DNA from: Ariolimax columbianus
Lineage: Eukaryota; Mollusca; Gastropoda; Stylommatophora; Arionidae
Reading direction: 5' to 3'
NCBI GenBank assembly: GCA_036924085.1
Contig: JAVGWX010000007.1
Span: 36,837,074-36,901,073, forward strand
DNA: 64,000 bases
In this document: positions 54,040 through 63,600 of the stretch, one piece after another
Layout: every line of letters starts with the position of its first letter
Position numbering within the stretch: the first letter of the stretch is position 1
Notes under the pieces: model-generated
Seen by the model: the letters and a program-made list of their open reading frames with translations, nothing else
Told to the model about the DNA's origin: nothing
Database searches by the model: none
Program-made: the position numbers and the translations under genes

Positions 54040-54150
54040 TAACAAACAACAGATAATGAGCACACTGTATCTTCTTCTTCGTTCCTTCTCATATCAAGGT
54101 CCCGGCTCCTTACAAAGGCGGGTTTTTATCTTGATACTTTGTGTACGACA
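54040..54150 (-). mobile_element. LINE A-type 3' end, short, minus strand
   Basis: Minus strand: CCTTGATATGAGAAGGAACG then a GAAGAAGAAGA tail, followed by GTGCTCATTATCTGTTG. The same 3' junction occurs at 54955-55030. Confidence 0.65.
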
Positions 54151-54159
54151 AGGACAAGA

Positions 54160-54475
54160 ATAGAACAACTGCCTCACAGAGAACATGTCGTAAGAGGCGA
54201 CTAACTGTGTGATATGGCATAATACTGATCATCGTTAGGTGGTTTCTTTAGAACAGCATAAATGGCGCCTAACTGGCTGCGGGTCTACTTTGCTCTCGTA
54301 TTTGAGTCTATTAAGATGAACTCACACATCTGTTAACCACCCAACGCAGAGGAGTATTAAGCTGCTCAAGCCTAGCCCGCTAAGCAGGAAATCCTTCTCC
54401 CGACTAAATCCAGCTCGTAGCTGGGACTTGCACAAGGGCATGTGCTCCGCTAGAGGTACAGGTCAACTAAGAACA
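54160..54475 (+). repeat. Dispersed repeat family 4, longest copy
   Basis: CACAGAGAACATGTCGTAAG, AATGGCGCCTAACTGGCTGC, GGGTCTACTTTGCTCTCGTA, AGCCTAGCCCGCTAAGCAGG and TACAGGTCAACTAAGAA. The 5' part (CACAGAGAA(C/T)ATGTCG) also occurs at 60993-61010. Confidence 0.78.
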
Positions 54476-54639
54476 GCTTCTGTCTCATGTCGGTCTTGCG
54501 AGACCAGGTGTGCGACGGGAACAACGGGTCGCAGTGTATTTAGCTAAATGTCACAGCCAAAACGTTACGATGACATAAATAAACTACATAGAAGAGATCA
54601 AAGTCTTATCTTTTGCTTCAGAAAATGACACGTCAGATT

Positions 54640-54880
54640 CAATAGTCATTAATCCCCAGCACCTAACCTTGAGCAAACATTGCTCTAACCTTGATGAAGC
54701 AATTAGACACCTACTCATTGACTGCAAGACGCTTGCGGACATGAGGAAAAGATTCTTACAAGCACTGCCGACAGTTGCTAACACACTGTACGGAGCAGTG
54801 AAACACTGAAGAAGATATCTGTCAATTTAAGAATATCATTGGGCTGCTAAGAGCAGGCTTGCTCAGTAGCTATAGGACAA
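54640..54880 (+). pseudogene. LINE C-terminal relic (RNase H-bearing type)
   Basis: Reads KHCSNLDEAIRHLLIDCKTL, ADMRKRFLQALPTVANTLYG, AVKH, stop. The C...HLL.DC...R..F and TLYG blocks match the end of the RxRTGH region in related LINEs. Confidence 0.65.
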
Positions 54881-54954
54881 CAAGAACATCAACATAATGA
54901 TGGTTCACCAGTGAGTACCTTCGCCGAAAAAAGTTAACATTCGAAAAACAAACC

Positions 54955-55290
54955 ACAACAGATAATGAGCTATCTTCTTCTTTTTCTTCCTCTTCTTCTT
55001 CGTTCCTTCTCAGATCAAGGTTATGGTGTTTTACAAAGGGCACCGTTGTTTGTAAGGCAGTTTTTATTTCCATCCAGCTTTCGTCTCATATTTGTCTCGC
55101 GAGGCCAGTATTGTTCTCTCTCTTCTTGCGTTAGCGTGCAGCTTTTGCAGGATGTGTTCCACGGTCATGGTGTGCTCCCCACATGGACTCTTGTCACCTG
55201 CCCCAATCCTCATTTTGTTGTAAAGATGACCCTTGGGACTATTATGCCCAGTTCTCAGCCTGAAGATGATAACTTGCTCTTCTCTAGTTC
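54955..55290 (-). pseudogene. LINE A C-terminus and 3' end, minus strand
   Basis: Minus-strand reading from 55280: VIIFRLRTGHNSPKGHLYNK, MRIGAGDKSPCGEHTMTVEH, ILQKLHANARRE, the same region as 22500-22640, then a decayed end and a GAAGAAGAAGAGGAAG tail near 54975-55005. Confidence 0.78.
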
Positions 55291-55294
55291 ATTT

Positions 55295-55545
55295 TCGGCG
55301 TATCTACTGGAAAGGACGTTGTGACCGTGTGACGTACTTTACAGGGAGGTTGCGATATCTGCGCATCTCGGTCAGACACATCCGACTTGAGTTGACTTTT
55401 GTTTAGTATCGGGTATGTTTTTCCACTGCGATCCCTATTCCTTGGCCAATACTACACCAGTGACGCGTGCAGTCTGTTTCCAGTTTCGCCACGTTGAGGT
55501 GGAATAGGGTTTTGGTCAGCTGATTTCCGCGGCGGTTAAGCCGTC
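55295..55545 (+). repeat. Dispersed repeat family 2, copy 5
   Basis: GAAAGGACGTTGTGACCGTG, GAGGTTGCGATATCTGCGCA, CCACTGCGATCCCTATTCCT and TGCAGTCTGTTTCCAGTTTC. Lies head-on against the LINE A copy, which ends at 55290. Confidence 0.75.
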
Positions 55546-55734
55546 TTTCTACATATGCATTCCATGCGTCAATGGTAGAGAACTTGGAGAACGATGTCAT
55601 GGACGAATCAGGAAGAGCTGAAAATTGGACACCTGACTACAGATGAGACTATAATCAAAAGAAAGATACGATTCCTTATTGGTGATAAGTGAACAATCCA
55701 CCATATTATCACCACCCTCTATGGAATGCAGATG

Positions 55735-55870
55735 GTACTTACTGTCCGTGTCCAAGCACCACGGCCAACAGGATGCATCCAGTATTCAGCGACATGGATT
55801 GCCCTATCGTTTACCTCCAGCAAGCCACACATATTGCATGTTTCCTGGACGTTGGGGCAGATGGTGGTGC
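55735..55870 (-). pseudogene. LINE B 3' end, short relic, minus strand
   Basis: GTACTTACTGTCCGTGTCCA, CAGTATTCAGCGACATGGAT, TTGCATGTTTCCTGGACGTT match 28975-29095 base for base with few changes. The AAGT-type tail is reduced to ~2 units. Confidence 0.78.
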
Positions 55871-56054
55871 AATGGGAGTGCGGAATTGAGCTTACATAGT
55901 TTATTTTTTTTTGTTGCTACGGGTCCAGCAGCATCTTGGCTCTTGCCCTTAGGCCAGATGCCATGTAATGGTATCTGCACGTGTTAGTTGTTATTTAGTG
56001 TCCTTTAGTGTCCTACATAGTGATCCATCTATCTGAGCTCGGAAAAAGACTGAA

Positions 56055-57431
56055 ATGATTATGTCGCATATACCGATGGATCAGTACGGTGTTGTAAGAA
56101 ATCAAAATAGAGGATCTCTGCTAGCGTGAGAGGCAGGGACGTAACCGAACCGAGTGGGATACGCAGTACAACAATATCCAATATGAGAATGAAGATTGAG
56201 ACAGTTACTTCGTTTATAATGTGGTCATGTGACGTTTCACTAATCTGGACTGTCTTTGTGTCTGGTCTCACTTATTCTCTACGGGTGGTACAGAAGGGAT
56301 CGCCTGAGGCTCGATTGGTTAGCGGAAAAAGAGGCCTCAGCCCTTTAAAGGATTGATTATGTGGGTCTACCGTTCTTCTCATACTCGGGCGAGCCGCAAC
56401 TAAGGATACGACATTGTGGCCTTTGAAAGGGCTAATTGTGTTCCCATTAAATATTGACAAGGATACGTCATAACATCAATCAATGACCACCTGGCGATGA
56501 CGTCATCGTAATCGCTGAATTGTCAAACCACAGGCTACAAGAGTTTGACGTCGTTCAAAGTGGGTCGAGAAGGGGAGTATGGAGCACGAGTGTGTACAAT
56601 CAACGAGATTCAGCAACTTTAAGTATCCAAACCCACTGCCTTTCGCTGGGAGAATAAGAGACCCCTATATCAGTATCCATACTCTTTGTTAATAGAATGA
56701 GAGACCCCTATCTAGGAATACACATACTCTTTGTTAATAGAATGAGATATCCCCCCCCCCCCCCTCTAACAATATCCATTCTCTTTATTGAGAGAATGAG
56801 AGACCACTCGATCAGTATCCATACCCTTTGCTGAGAGAATTACACCCCTCTATCAGTATCCATACCCTTTGCTGAGAGAATTACACCCCTCTATCAGTAT
56901 CCATACCCTTTGCTGAGAGAATTACACCCCTCTATCAGTATCCATACCCTTTGCTGAGATAATTACACCCCTCTATCAGTATCCATACCCTTTGCTGAGA
57001 GAATTACACCCCTCTATCTATCAGTATCCATACCCTTTGCTGAGAGAATTACACCCCTCTATCTATCAGTATCCATACCCTTTGCTGAGAGAATTACACC
57101 CCTCTATCTATCAGTATCCATACCCTTTGCTGAGAGAATTACACCCCTCTATCAGTATCCATACCCTTTGCTGACAGAATTACACCCCTCTATCTAACAG
57201 TATCCATACCCTTTGCTGACAGAATTACACCCCTCTATCTATCAGTATCCATACCCTTTGCTGAGAGAATGAGAGACCCCCCCCAACCCCCCCACCCTCA
57301 GTATCCACACCCTTTGCTGATAAAATGAGATGCCCCCCTCAGTATCCCTACCCTTTGCCGAGAGAATGAGAGACCTATGTAAGTGTCACTATAGATAGCA
57401 GTGATGTCGATTCTGTAAAACATAGTACGCG
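56055..57431 (+). pseudogene. RNase H-bearing LINE relic with embedded 41-bp array
   Basis: Decayed relative of 6931-7662. Readings in shifted frames: YVAYTDGSVRCCKK (first catalytic aspartate), ISARVRG, TTISNMRMKIETVTSFIMW (catalytic glutamate), LRVVQKGSPEARLV, then AATGACCACCTGGCGATGAC, GAGTTTGACGTCGTTCAAAG and YNQRDSATLSIQTHCL. At 56622 the DNA enters the array. At 57375 it resumes with GCAGTGATGTCGATTCTGTA, which matches GCAGTGACGTTGATTCTTAG at 7615-7634. The array therefore sits inside the LINE at codons equivalent to SIHTLRHLIREKLSTYG of the unexpanded copy. Confidence 0.8.
56622..57375. repeat. Tandem array, 41/45-bp unit, about 17 copies, within LINE
   Basis: Unit AGTATCCATACCCTTTGCTG, AGAGAATTACACCCCTCTAT, C; a TCTA duplication gives the 45-bp variant. 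A poly-C run (56752-56764) and CCCCCCCAACCCCCCC (57281) mark imperfect units at both ends. Confidence 0.97.
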
Positions 57432-58034
57432 ATATTCCCTAAATGTAAAACAAAATATTCGTCTAATAAAGAAATAAAGGAAAAACAAAACAAAAAAGAA
57501 TAGAAAATGAAATGTATTATTAGCTCCGCAGAGAATCAGCTGGTTCTATATTACAGGCTAAGTTTCTTATCTTTCCCTGTTTTCCCCTTTTCTCTGCAGA
57601 ATTAATTTCCGCGCTATTTCAAAATCATAGAATCTCCTTCCTATGCCACCAGAGCGTCACAAGTACGGGTCGCGGCAAAGGAGACGAATGGAATACGCTT
57701 CAAGGAAAGACATTCGATAAAGGAAGGGCAAATACAATAACTGGTATGACGAATAGATCACACACAAAAACATTTTTTCTAAAAGTACAAGACAGGAGAG
57801 GCGCGAAGAATAATTGAACTGTAAAAGGAATATCTATTCTGTAAGTGAAGGAAGAAGTGCAGAAAACCAGTTACTCAATCAGCAATATCCTCATTTGTTA
57901 AGCTCTGCCTCCTTGCCGGTCGATGAGCATCATCGCCTTATTTTTATTTTTGCGATTTCGTGGAGTCATAGGGATGCAAAGATGAATCTCCTTTGTTATA
58001 AAAATTGGAGGGGTGTGCAAATGTCACTCTCAGA
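57432..58034. other. AT-rich single-copy stretch, nothing recognised
   Basis: No element seen; a 95-codon frame at 57814-58101 runs into the next array. Confidence 0.5.
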
Positions 58035-58190
58035 CGTAAAAGGATTTGCCTCAGTCACTTTCAAACGTACAAGGATTTGCCTCAGTCGCTCTAAAACGTA
58101 AAAGGATTTGCCTCAGTCGCTCTAAAACGTAAAAGGATTTGCCTCAGTCGCTCTAAAACGTAAAAGGATTTGCTTCAGTCGCTTTCAAAC
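58035..58190. repeat. Tandem array, 31-bp unit, 5 copies
   Basis: Unit GTAAAAGGATTTGCCTCAGT, CGCTCTAAAAC. Confidence 0.95.
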
Positions 58191-58204
58191 TTATAACGGG
58201 AATG

Positions 58205-58510
58205 CAACATACAGGCATTTGAATACAACAATCACTCCCATTAATACATTTAGATGCAACAGGCACTCCCATACAGACATATGAATACAACAATCACTCC
58301 CATTAATACATTTAGATGCAACAGGCACTCCCATACAGACATTTGAATACAACAATCACTCCCATTAATACATTTAGATGCAACAGGCACTCCCATACAG
58401 ACATATGAATACAACAATCACTCCCATTAATACATATAGATGCAACAGGCACTCACATACAGACATATGGATGCAACGGTCACTCCCATACAGACATATG
58501 GATGGAACAG
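58205..58510. repeat. Tandem array, ~62-bp unit, about 5 copies
   Basis: Unit GCAACAGGCACTCCCATACA, GACATATGAATACAACAATC, ACTCCCATTAATACATTTAG, AT. The unit is itself a diverged dimer of a ~31-bp sequence. Confidence 0.94.
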
Positions 58511-58849
58511 TCAAGACAAACAAGTCAAAAACTGAACATGGACAAAAGAAACTACATAGACAGCCTGGTCACATATGACGAACAATAAGCTTATAGAGGT
58601 AACCTGAAAGTTCTGTATAATTCTACCGGAAACCCGTTAGGAAAATAGCAACAATAAAGCAGACCAATTAAATGATGAAGATTTGACAGAAAAATAAGAA
58701 ATCTTGAATAAACGATGGCCAGAATAGTTTTGGGAGTTCCAAAATAGATCCCGATCAGTCAACTCATCTGTTATTTTACCTGGTGAAGAAGACCTCAAGT
58801 TTAGTCAATCTTGGTCCTTACTAGAAGCACATTAGATCTGTGAGATGAG
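58511..58849. other. Stretch with little recognisable
   Basis: Possibly decayed LINE sequence upstream of 58850, but no motif is secure. Confidence 0.4.
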
Positions 58850-59168
58850 ATGAGTAAGAAGTGCAGCCGGACAGACAATCCGTGACCGAATCCACAACAC
58901 CACGCTGAGGCAGAAAGTGAGGACAAATCCAGTTAGCATCTACATTGACGCCCAAAAATTCTAGTGGTTTGACCATTTAGTCAAGATGCTTTATGACCAG
59001 CCTGCAGCGAGAGCATATCATATGCAGGTCTCTAGTCCAGGTTCTAGGGGGCGACTTCGATGTCGGTGGATCGAGGGTGTCTCTGACACACTCAGGCAGT
59101 TCCACCTGACATCACAAGCCTTCCACCTGGCGATAACACGAAATCCACGCATCCCGCCTCACGGCAAG
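58850..59168 (+). pseudogene. RTE-like LINE C-terminal relic
   Basis: Reads MRWVRSAAGQTIRDRIHNTT, LRQKV, then FDHLVKMLYDQPAARAYHMQ, SPGSRGRLRCRWIEGVSDTL, the R...GxTRRDRIRN / WFGHVxRM / RGRPRxRWxD series. One stop (TAG after KF) and small shifts. Ends at A-rich sequence near 59170. Confidence 0.75.
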
Positions 59169-59189
59169 TGCAGTAGATGAAGAGAAAAA

Positions 59190-59735
59190 GAGAAGAAGAA
59201 AGCCAAGTGAAGAAGAAATTAGGGAAGCAAGTATCCTTCTAAATAATGTAACAGCTGCAGGGCATGGTGGGATACCAGGCTATTTCAGCAGACATTGAAG
59301 CATCCACTAATATGTTTTACAGTTTCACTGGGAATATGTGTGATGTACACAAACTACTATGTCAACAGATCTAAGAAGAATGCTGCGGATCACAGGACGG
59401 CAAAGAGGACTAATGAATGATACAGTACTCGAAGAAGAGGCACAAACACAAAGACAACTCATTGCAAGGATCAGAACAAGACAGTCATCCTCTTTGGGGG
59501 CATGTTATGGGAAGAGGTGGCTTGAAGCACATTGTGACAGCAAGAAAGATAGCAGGAAGGAGAGACAGAGGAAGGCAGAGAGAGAAGATGCTGGATAGCC
59601 TTAGAGAATGGCACGGGCGACAATCAACAACAGAGTTGGTAAACGGCACATGTGATAGAAGTATGTGGAGGTCCATGATCGCCAACGCCAACCGGCAGGG
59701 CACCTGATGATGATGATGATGATGCTGTGGGATAA
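59190..59735 (+). pseudogene. RTE-like LINE relic with large internal deletion and (GAT)n tail
   Basis: Begins with EEEIREASILLNNVTAAGHG, GIPGYFS, the start of the fingers domain (normally E..I..A...LK..KAPG.DGIP). About 100 bases later it reads LRRMLRITGRQRGLMNDTVL and, after a shift, GHVMGRGGLKHIVTARKIAG, RRDRGRQREKMLDSLREWHG, MWRSMIANANRQGT and a TGA at 59707-59709. The palm is deleted. A GATGATGATGATGATGATG tail follows. Confidence 0.8.
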
Positions 59736-60720
59736 TGATATTTGGTTAAACTACCAAAGAAGGGCGATCTACACGAACGAAACAATTTCAGGGTAATAAC
59801 GCTTTTGTTAGTACATGTACTTGGTAAAGTGTTAAACATAGTTGTACTTGGTAAAGTGTTAAACATAGTTGTACTTGGTAAAGTGTTAAACAGAGTTCTA
59901 CTTGGTAAAGTGTTAAACATAGTTGTGCTTGGTAAAGTGTTAAACAGAGTTCTACTTGGTAAAGTGTTAAACATAGTTGTACTTGGTAAAGTGTTAAACA
60001 GAGTTCTACTTGGTAAAGTGTTAAACAGAGTTGTACTTGGTAAAGTGTTAAACATAGTTCTACTTGGTAAAGTGTTAAACAGAGTTGTACTTGGTAAAGT
60101 GTTAAACATAGTTGTACTTGGTAAAATGTTAAACAGAGTTCTACTTGGTAAAGTGTTAAACAGAGTTGTACTTGGTACAGTGTTAAATAGAGTTGTACTT
60201 GGCAAAGTGTTAAACAGAGTTATACTTGGTAAAGTGTTAAACAGAGTTATACTTGGTAAAGTGTTAAACATAGTTTTATTTGGCAAAGTGTTAAACAGAG
60301 TTATACTTGGTAAAGTGTTAAACAGAGTTGTACTTGGTAAAGTGTTAAACATAGTCGTACTTGGTAAAGTGTTAAACAGAGTTACACTTGGTAGACTAAA
60401 TGAAGCCGTGGATACTAAGTCTAGAAACGAGCCCAGCACATGTCAGACAAACCAGATTATATGCAGACCGGATAGCCACATTGCACATACTTGTAGAGCA
60501 ATCGTTTGAATGGGATTCAAGTCTGTACATACACAGCTGACTATGAGGAAGTCGATGGCAACTTGGGTAGGGACGCGCTCTGAAAACTCCCAAGGGAATA
60601 TGGGATCCTGCAGAAGGTCATCAGCATAAATAACTCAGACGTATGGGGGACATACAGACGTAAGAGAGCTGTGTTCTATCATCTGTTCTGTTCCTGCTGT
60701 CAGTAGAATGGATTATGGGG
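59735..60720 (+). pseudogene. LINE reverse transcriptase relic with 27-bp array in the fingers domain
   Basis: Reads LVKLPKKGDLHERNNFRVIT, LLLVHVLGKVLN, enters a 27-bp array, and exits as LGKVLNRVTLGRLNEAVDTK. After a shift it continues HVRQTRLYADRIATLHILVE, QSFEWDSSLYIHS, then DYEEVDGNLGRDAL, KLPREYGILQKVISIN and VFYHLFCSCCQ, NGLWG. These correspond to KKGDLxxCNNWRGITLLS.PGKV, QAGFRxxRSCxDQIxTLRxIVEQ, the palm motif DYEKAFDS and GVRQGCLLSPFLF. The copy stops at a SINE insertion near 60715. Confidence 0.85.
59808..60398. repeat. Tandem array, 27-bp unit, about 21 copies, within LINE coding sequence
   Basis: Unit CTTGGTAAAGTGTTAAACAT, AGTTGTA, reading LGKVLNIVV, in frame across all copies on the plus strand. 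ATA/AGA at the seventh codon (I or R) is the main variable position. Confidence 0.98.
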
Positions 60721-60985
60721 GAACCCAGTGGTCTCGAGGTGAGGTGTTCGCCTCAGGTGCTGGAGGTCGCGGGTTCAAATCACGGTGGAGATAAGAGATT
60801 TTTTTCCCGTGAATAACTCAATAAAACTGTTCAATGATTTCTGAGTAGTGAGATCAGACACCCGTGAGCAGTGGAGGGCACGTTAAAAATCCCTTGGTAG
60901 TTGAAAATCGAAAAGATTTGGCTTAACTACCGCTACTCTGCCAAAATTCAAGTTAAAAATCTACTCAAATTATTCTAGAGATTCT
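60715..60985 (+). mobile_element. tRNA-derived SINE type 2, plus strand
   Basis: CCCAGTGGTCTCGAGG as A box and GCGGGTTCAAATCACGG as B box, then GTGAATAACTCAATAAAACT, GCACGTTAAAAATCCCTTGG, CGAAAAGATTTGGCTTAACT and GTTAAAAATCTACTCAAA. Inserted in the LINE reverse transcriptase relic. Confidence 0.8.
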
Positions 60986-61105
60986 CGCCCCACAGAGAAT
61001 ATGTCGGAAAAAGTGGACTGTGTGGCTACAAGATCAGGTCATGGTTATGTGGTTAGCGGCATTAATGGCGCCTGACAGACAGCGGGTCTAACTTGCTCTA
61101 TTTTG
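60986..61105 (+). repeat. Dispersed repeat family 4, 3'-truncated copy
   Basis: CCCCACAGAGAATATGTCGG and TAATGGCGCCTGACAGACAG, GGGTCTAACTTGCTC; cut off where the minus-strand RTE-like element ends. Confidence 0.7.
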
Positions 61106-61109
61106 CGCC

Positions 61110-62600
61110 TCCACCACCATTCATCATGTAGCATGTCCTTTGTAGAACGTCGCTCCCATCACAGTCTGTCTGAAAGAAACTCGTTCCCTTGCCAAAACAC
61201 CAGCTTCCGCCACTGTCATACTCGGGCACTCCTGGATATCTTGGTGCCATCGTCTTCTTGGTCTACTTCTTCCTCTTTTGCCTGGCACCATACCTTCCAT
61301 CACCGTCCTCTCAAGACCGTTGTGTCTCTTGATGTGACCAAAGTATTTGCATTTTCTAACCAAAATGGAATTGATAAACCAGTTCTCCTCTATGCTCAAC
61401 TCTTGCCGAATGTCTACATTTGTTCTTTTCTCTGTCCAGGGTATTCTGAAGATCTTTCTGTAACATTATGACTCGAAGGATTCGATTCTTTGTCTAGAAG
61501 TTTTGGTAATCGTCCATGCTTCACAGCCATAAGCTGCCACAGGAAAAACACAGACTCTCAAGACTTTTACTTTTATCGTTTTGTTGGTGCCCTGCCATAA
61601 TTTCTTCAGGCTGTTCAGTCTCTGCATTGCCATAGCTAGTCTTCTTCTGATTTCTTTCGAGCAGTCACCATTTTTGTCGATTCTGGAGCCCAGATATTCA
61701 AAATGTGTAACATGATCTATTTCCTCACCACCCACTGTAAATTTATGCTGACATTGTGTTTTATCGGTGGTCATTATCTTTGTTTTGTTTATGTTTATGA
61801 ACAGATTTTGATCTTTACTATGTCCATTAACGGCTGAAAGTAGCTGCTCTATCCCTTCCGCACTTCTTGATAGTATCACTGTGTCATCTGCGTATCGTAA
61901 TTCTGGAATCTCGTACCCCCAAATCGTAAATGGGTTGAAACTTTCAATGTTCTCATCTTCTCGTACATTTCTCATTATACATTCCGCATATATGTTGCAC
62001 AGATAAGGTGAGATGATACATCCCTGTCGGACTCCCTTTTGTACTGCAAACCAATCTGATGTTTGCCCAGATACTCGGACAGCGGCTTATTGATCTTGGT
62101 ATAATGTTTCAATGAGATGGACTATATGCAAAGGAAACCCCATTTCCTTCATGATTCTCCACAGATTTTGATGTTTTACCGTGTCGAAGGCCTTAGTGTA
62201 ATCAATGAAACATGTGTACAGGTCTACATTAAACTCTCTACATTTTTCAAAGATATTTCTTAAATTGAATATGTGGTCCCGGGTCTCTCTGTCTTTCCTA
62301 AAACCTGCCTGGACTACGTGAATTTCAGATTCAAACCTTTTCTCTATCCTTCTTAATAGGATTCGCAAGAGTAGCTTGCTAGCATGGCTGATCAGTGCGA
62401 TAGTTCGGTAGTTCGTGCACAGCTTCAGGCTGCCTTTTTTGGAGAGGGGAATATAAATTGATTTCTTCCATGCTTCCGGCCACTCTGCACTGTGCCATAT
62501 CTGTTTACACAGCTTGTGATAGACTCGAGCACATGCCTCTCCTCCTGCTTGTATTAGCTCTGCTGGGATATCATCGCATCCTCCACCACCACCAGTTCAA
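61110..62600 (-). pseudogene. RTE-like LINE reverse transcriptase, 5'-truncated, two stops in one otherwise open frame
   Basis: The best preserved element. From 62590 downward on the minus strand, one frame reads GCDDIPAELIQAGGEACARV, SIYIPLSKKGSLKLCTNYRT, HVVQAGFRKDRETRDHIFNL, CFIDYTKAFDTVKHQNLW, TLYQDQ, stop, AAVRVSGQTSDWF, KGVRQGCIISPYLCNIYAE, PELRYADDTVILSRS, HFEYLGSRIDKNGDCSKEI, YGCEAWTITKT, stop, CYRKIFRIPW, KYFGHIKRHNGLERTVMEGM, RGRSRPRRRW, VLARERVSFRQ and ends GHAT at 61124. Palm aspartates (DYTKAFD and YADD) are intact. The two TAA stops lie at 62087-62089 and 61466-61468. 3' end ACATGATGAATGGTGGTGG. The amino-terminal endonuclease is missing. Confidence 0.9.
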
Positions 62601-62742
62601 AAAATTGGCGATCGTATATTCCAAGGTCTACCTACCTAACTGTTGATAACAGATACTGGGATTGAATTTTCGCTTGCCAAAATATTATGACACAGACGAG
62701 TTCACACCTCCCCACGACGCGTAACGACACAAGTGGACTGGA

Positions 62743-63192
<450 letters not shown>

Positions 63193-63444
63193 AGGATATA
63201 GATATAGATATATATAGATATAGATAGACAGACTACTGCCTCTCAGACAAAAGGAATTCCGCAGACCTTATATGGGTTAAATTCCAACTCTCTAGTTAAC
63301 GCTTAAGTTTTAAATCGCTGGTTTAAAAAACATTTAAAGTAAAAATTATGAGAAATTATTATAAATGTAAACTTTATTTAAGCAGCCAGAGGACCTGGGT
63401 ATTTTGAACGATAAATTCCGTCTATGCCAGTTTCATTTACAAAT

Positions 63445-63600
63445 GCAACGAGAGGTGAGGAGACTAGCGTGTTGTCAGGTAAAACACTGATTGGACAATG
63501 TTAGTCAGTGTAAATTGAAATATACTGACAAGACCCCCCACCTCACTCCAATGTTGTTCTAACTGGAAACAGGTTGTTCCGTGTCAGTCTGGTGAACTGG
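63445..63600 (-). repeat. Dispersed repeat family 1, minus orientation, leading into an array
   Basis: GAGGAGACTAGCGTGTTGTC, AATGTTAGTCAGTGTAAATT, GAAATATACTGACAAGACCC, CTGGAAACAGGTTGTTCCGT match 52893-53005 in order. The last block then repeats tandemly to the window end. Confidence 0.78.
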
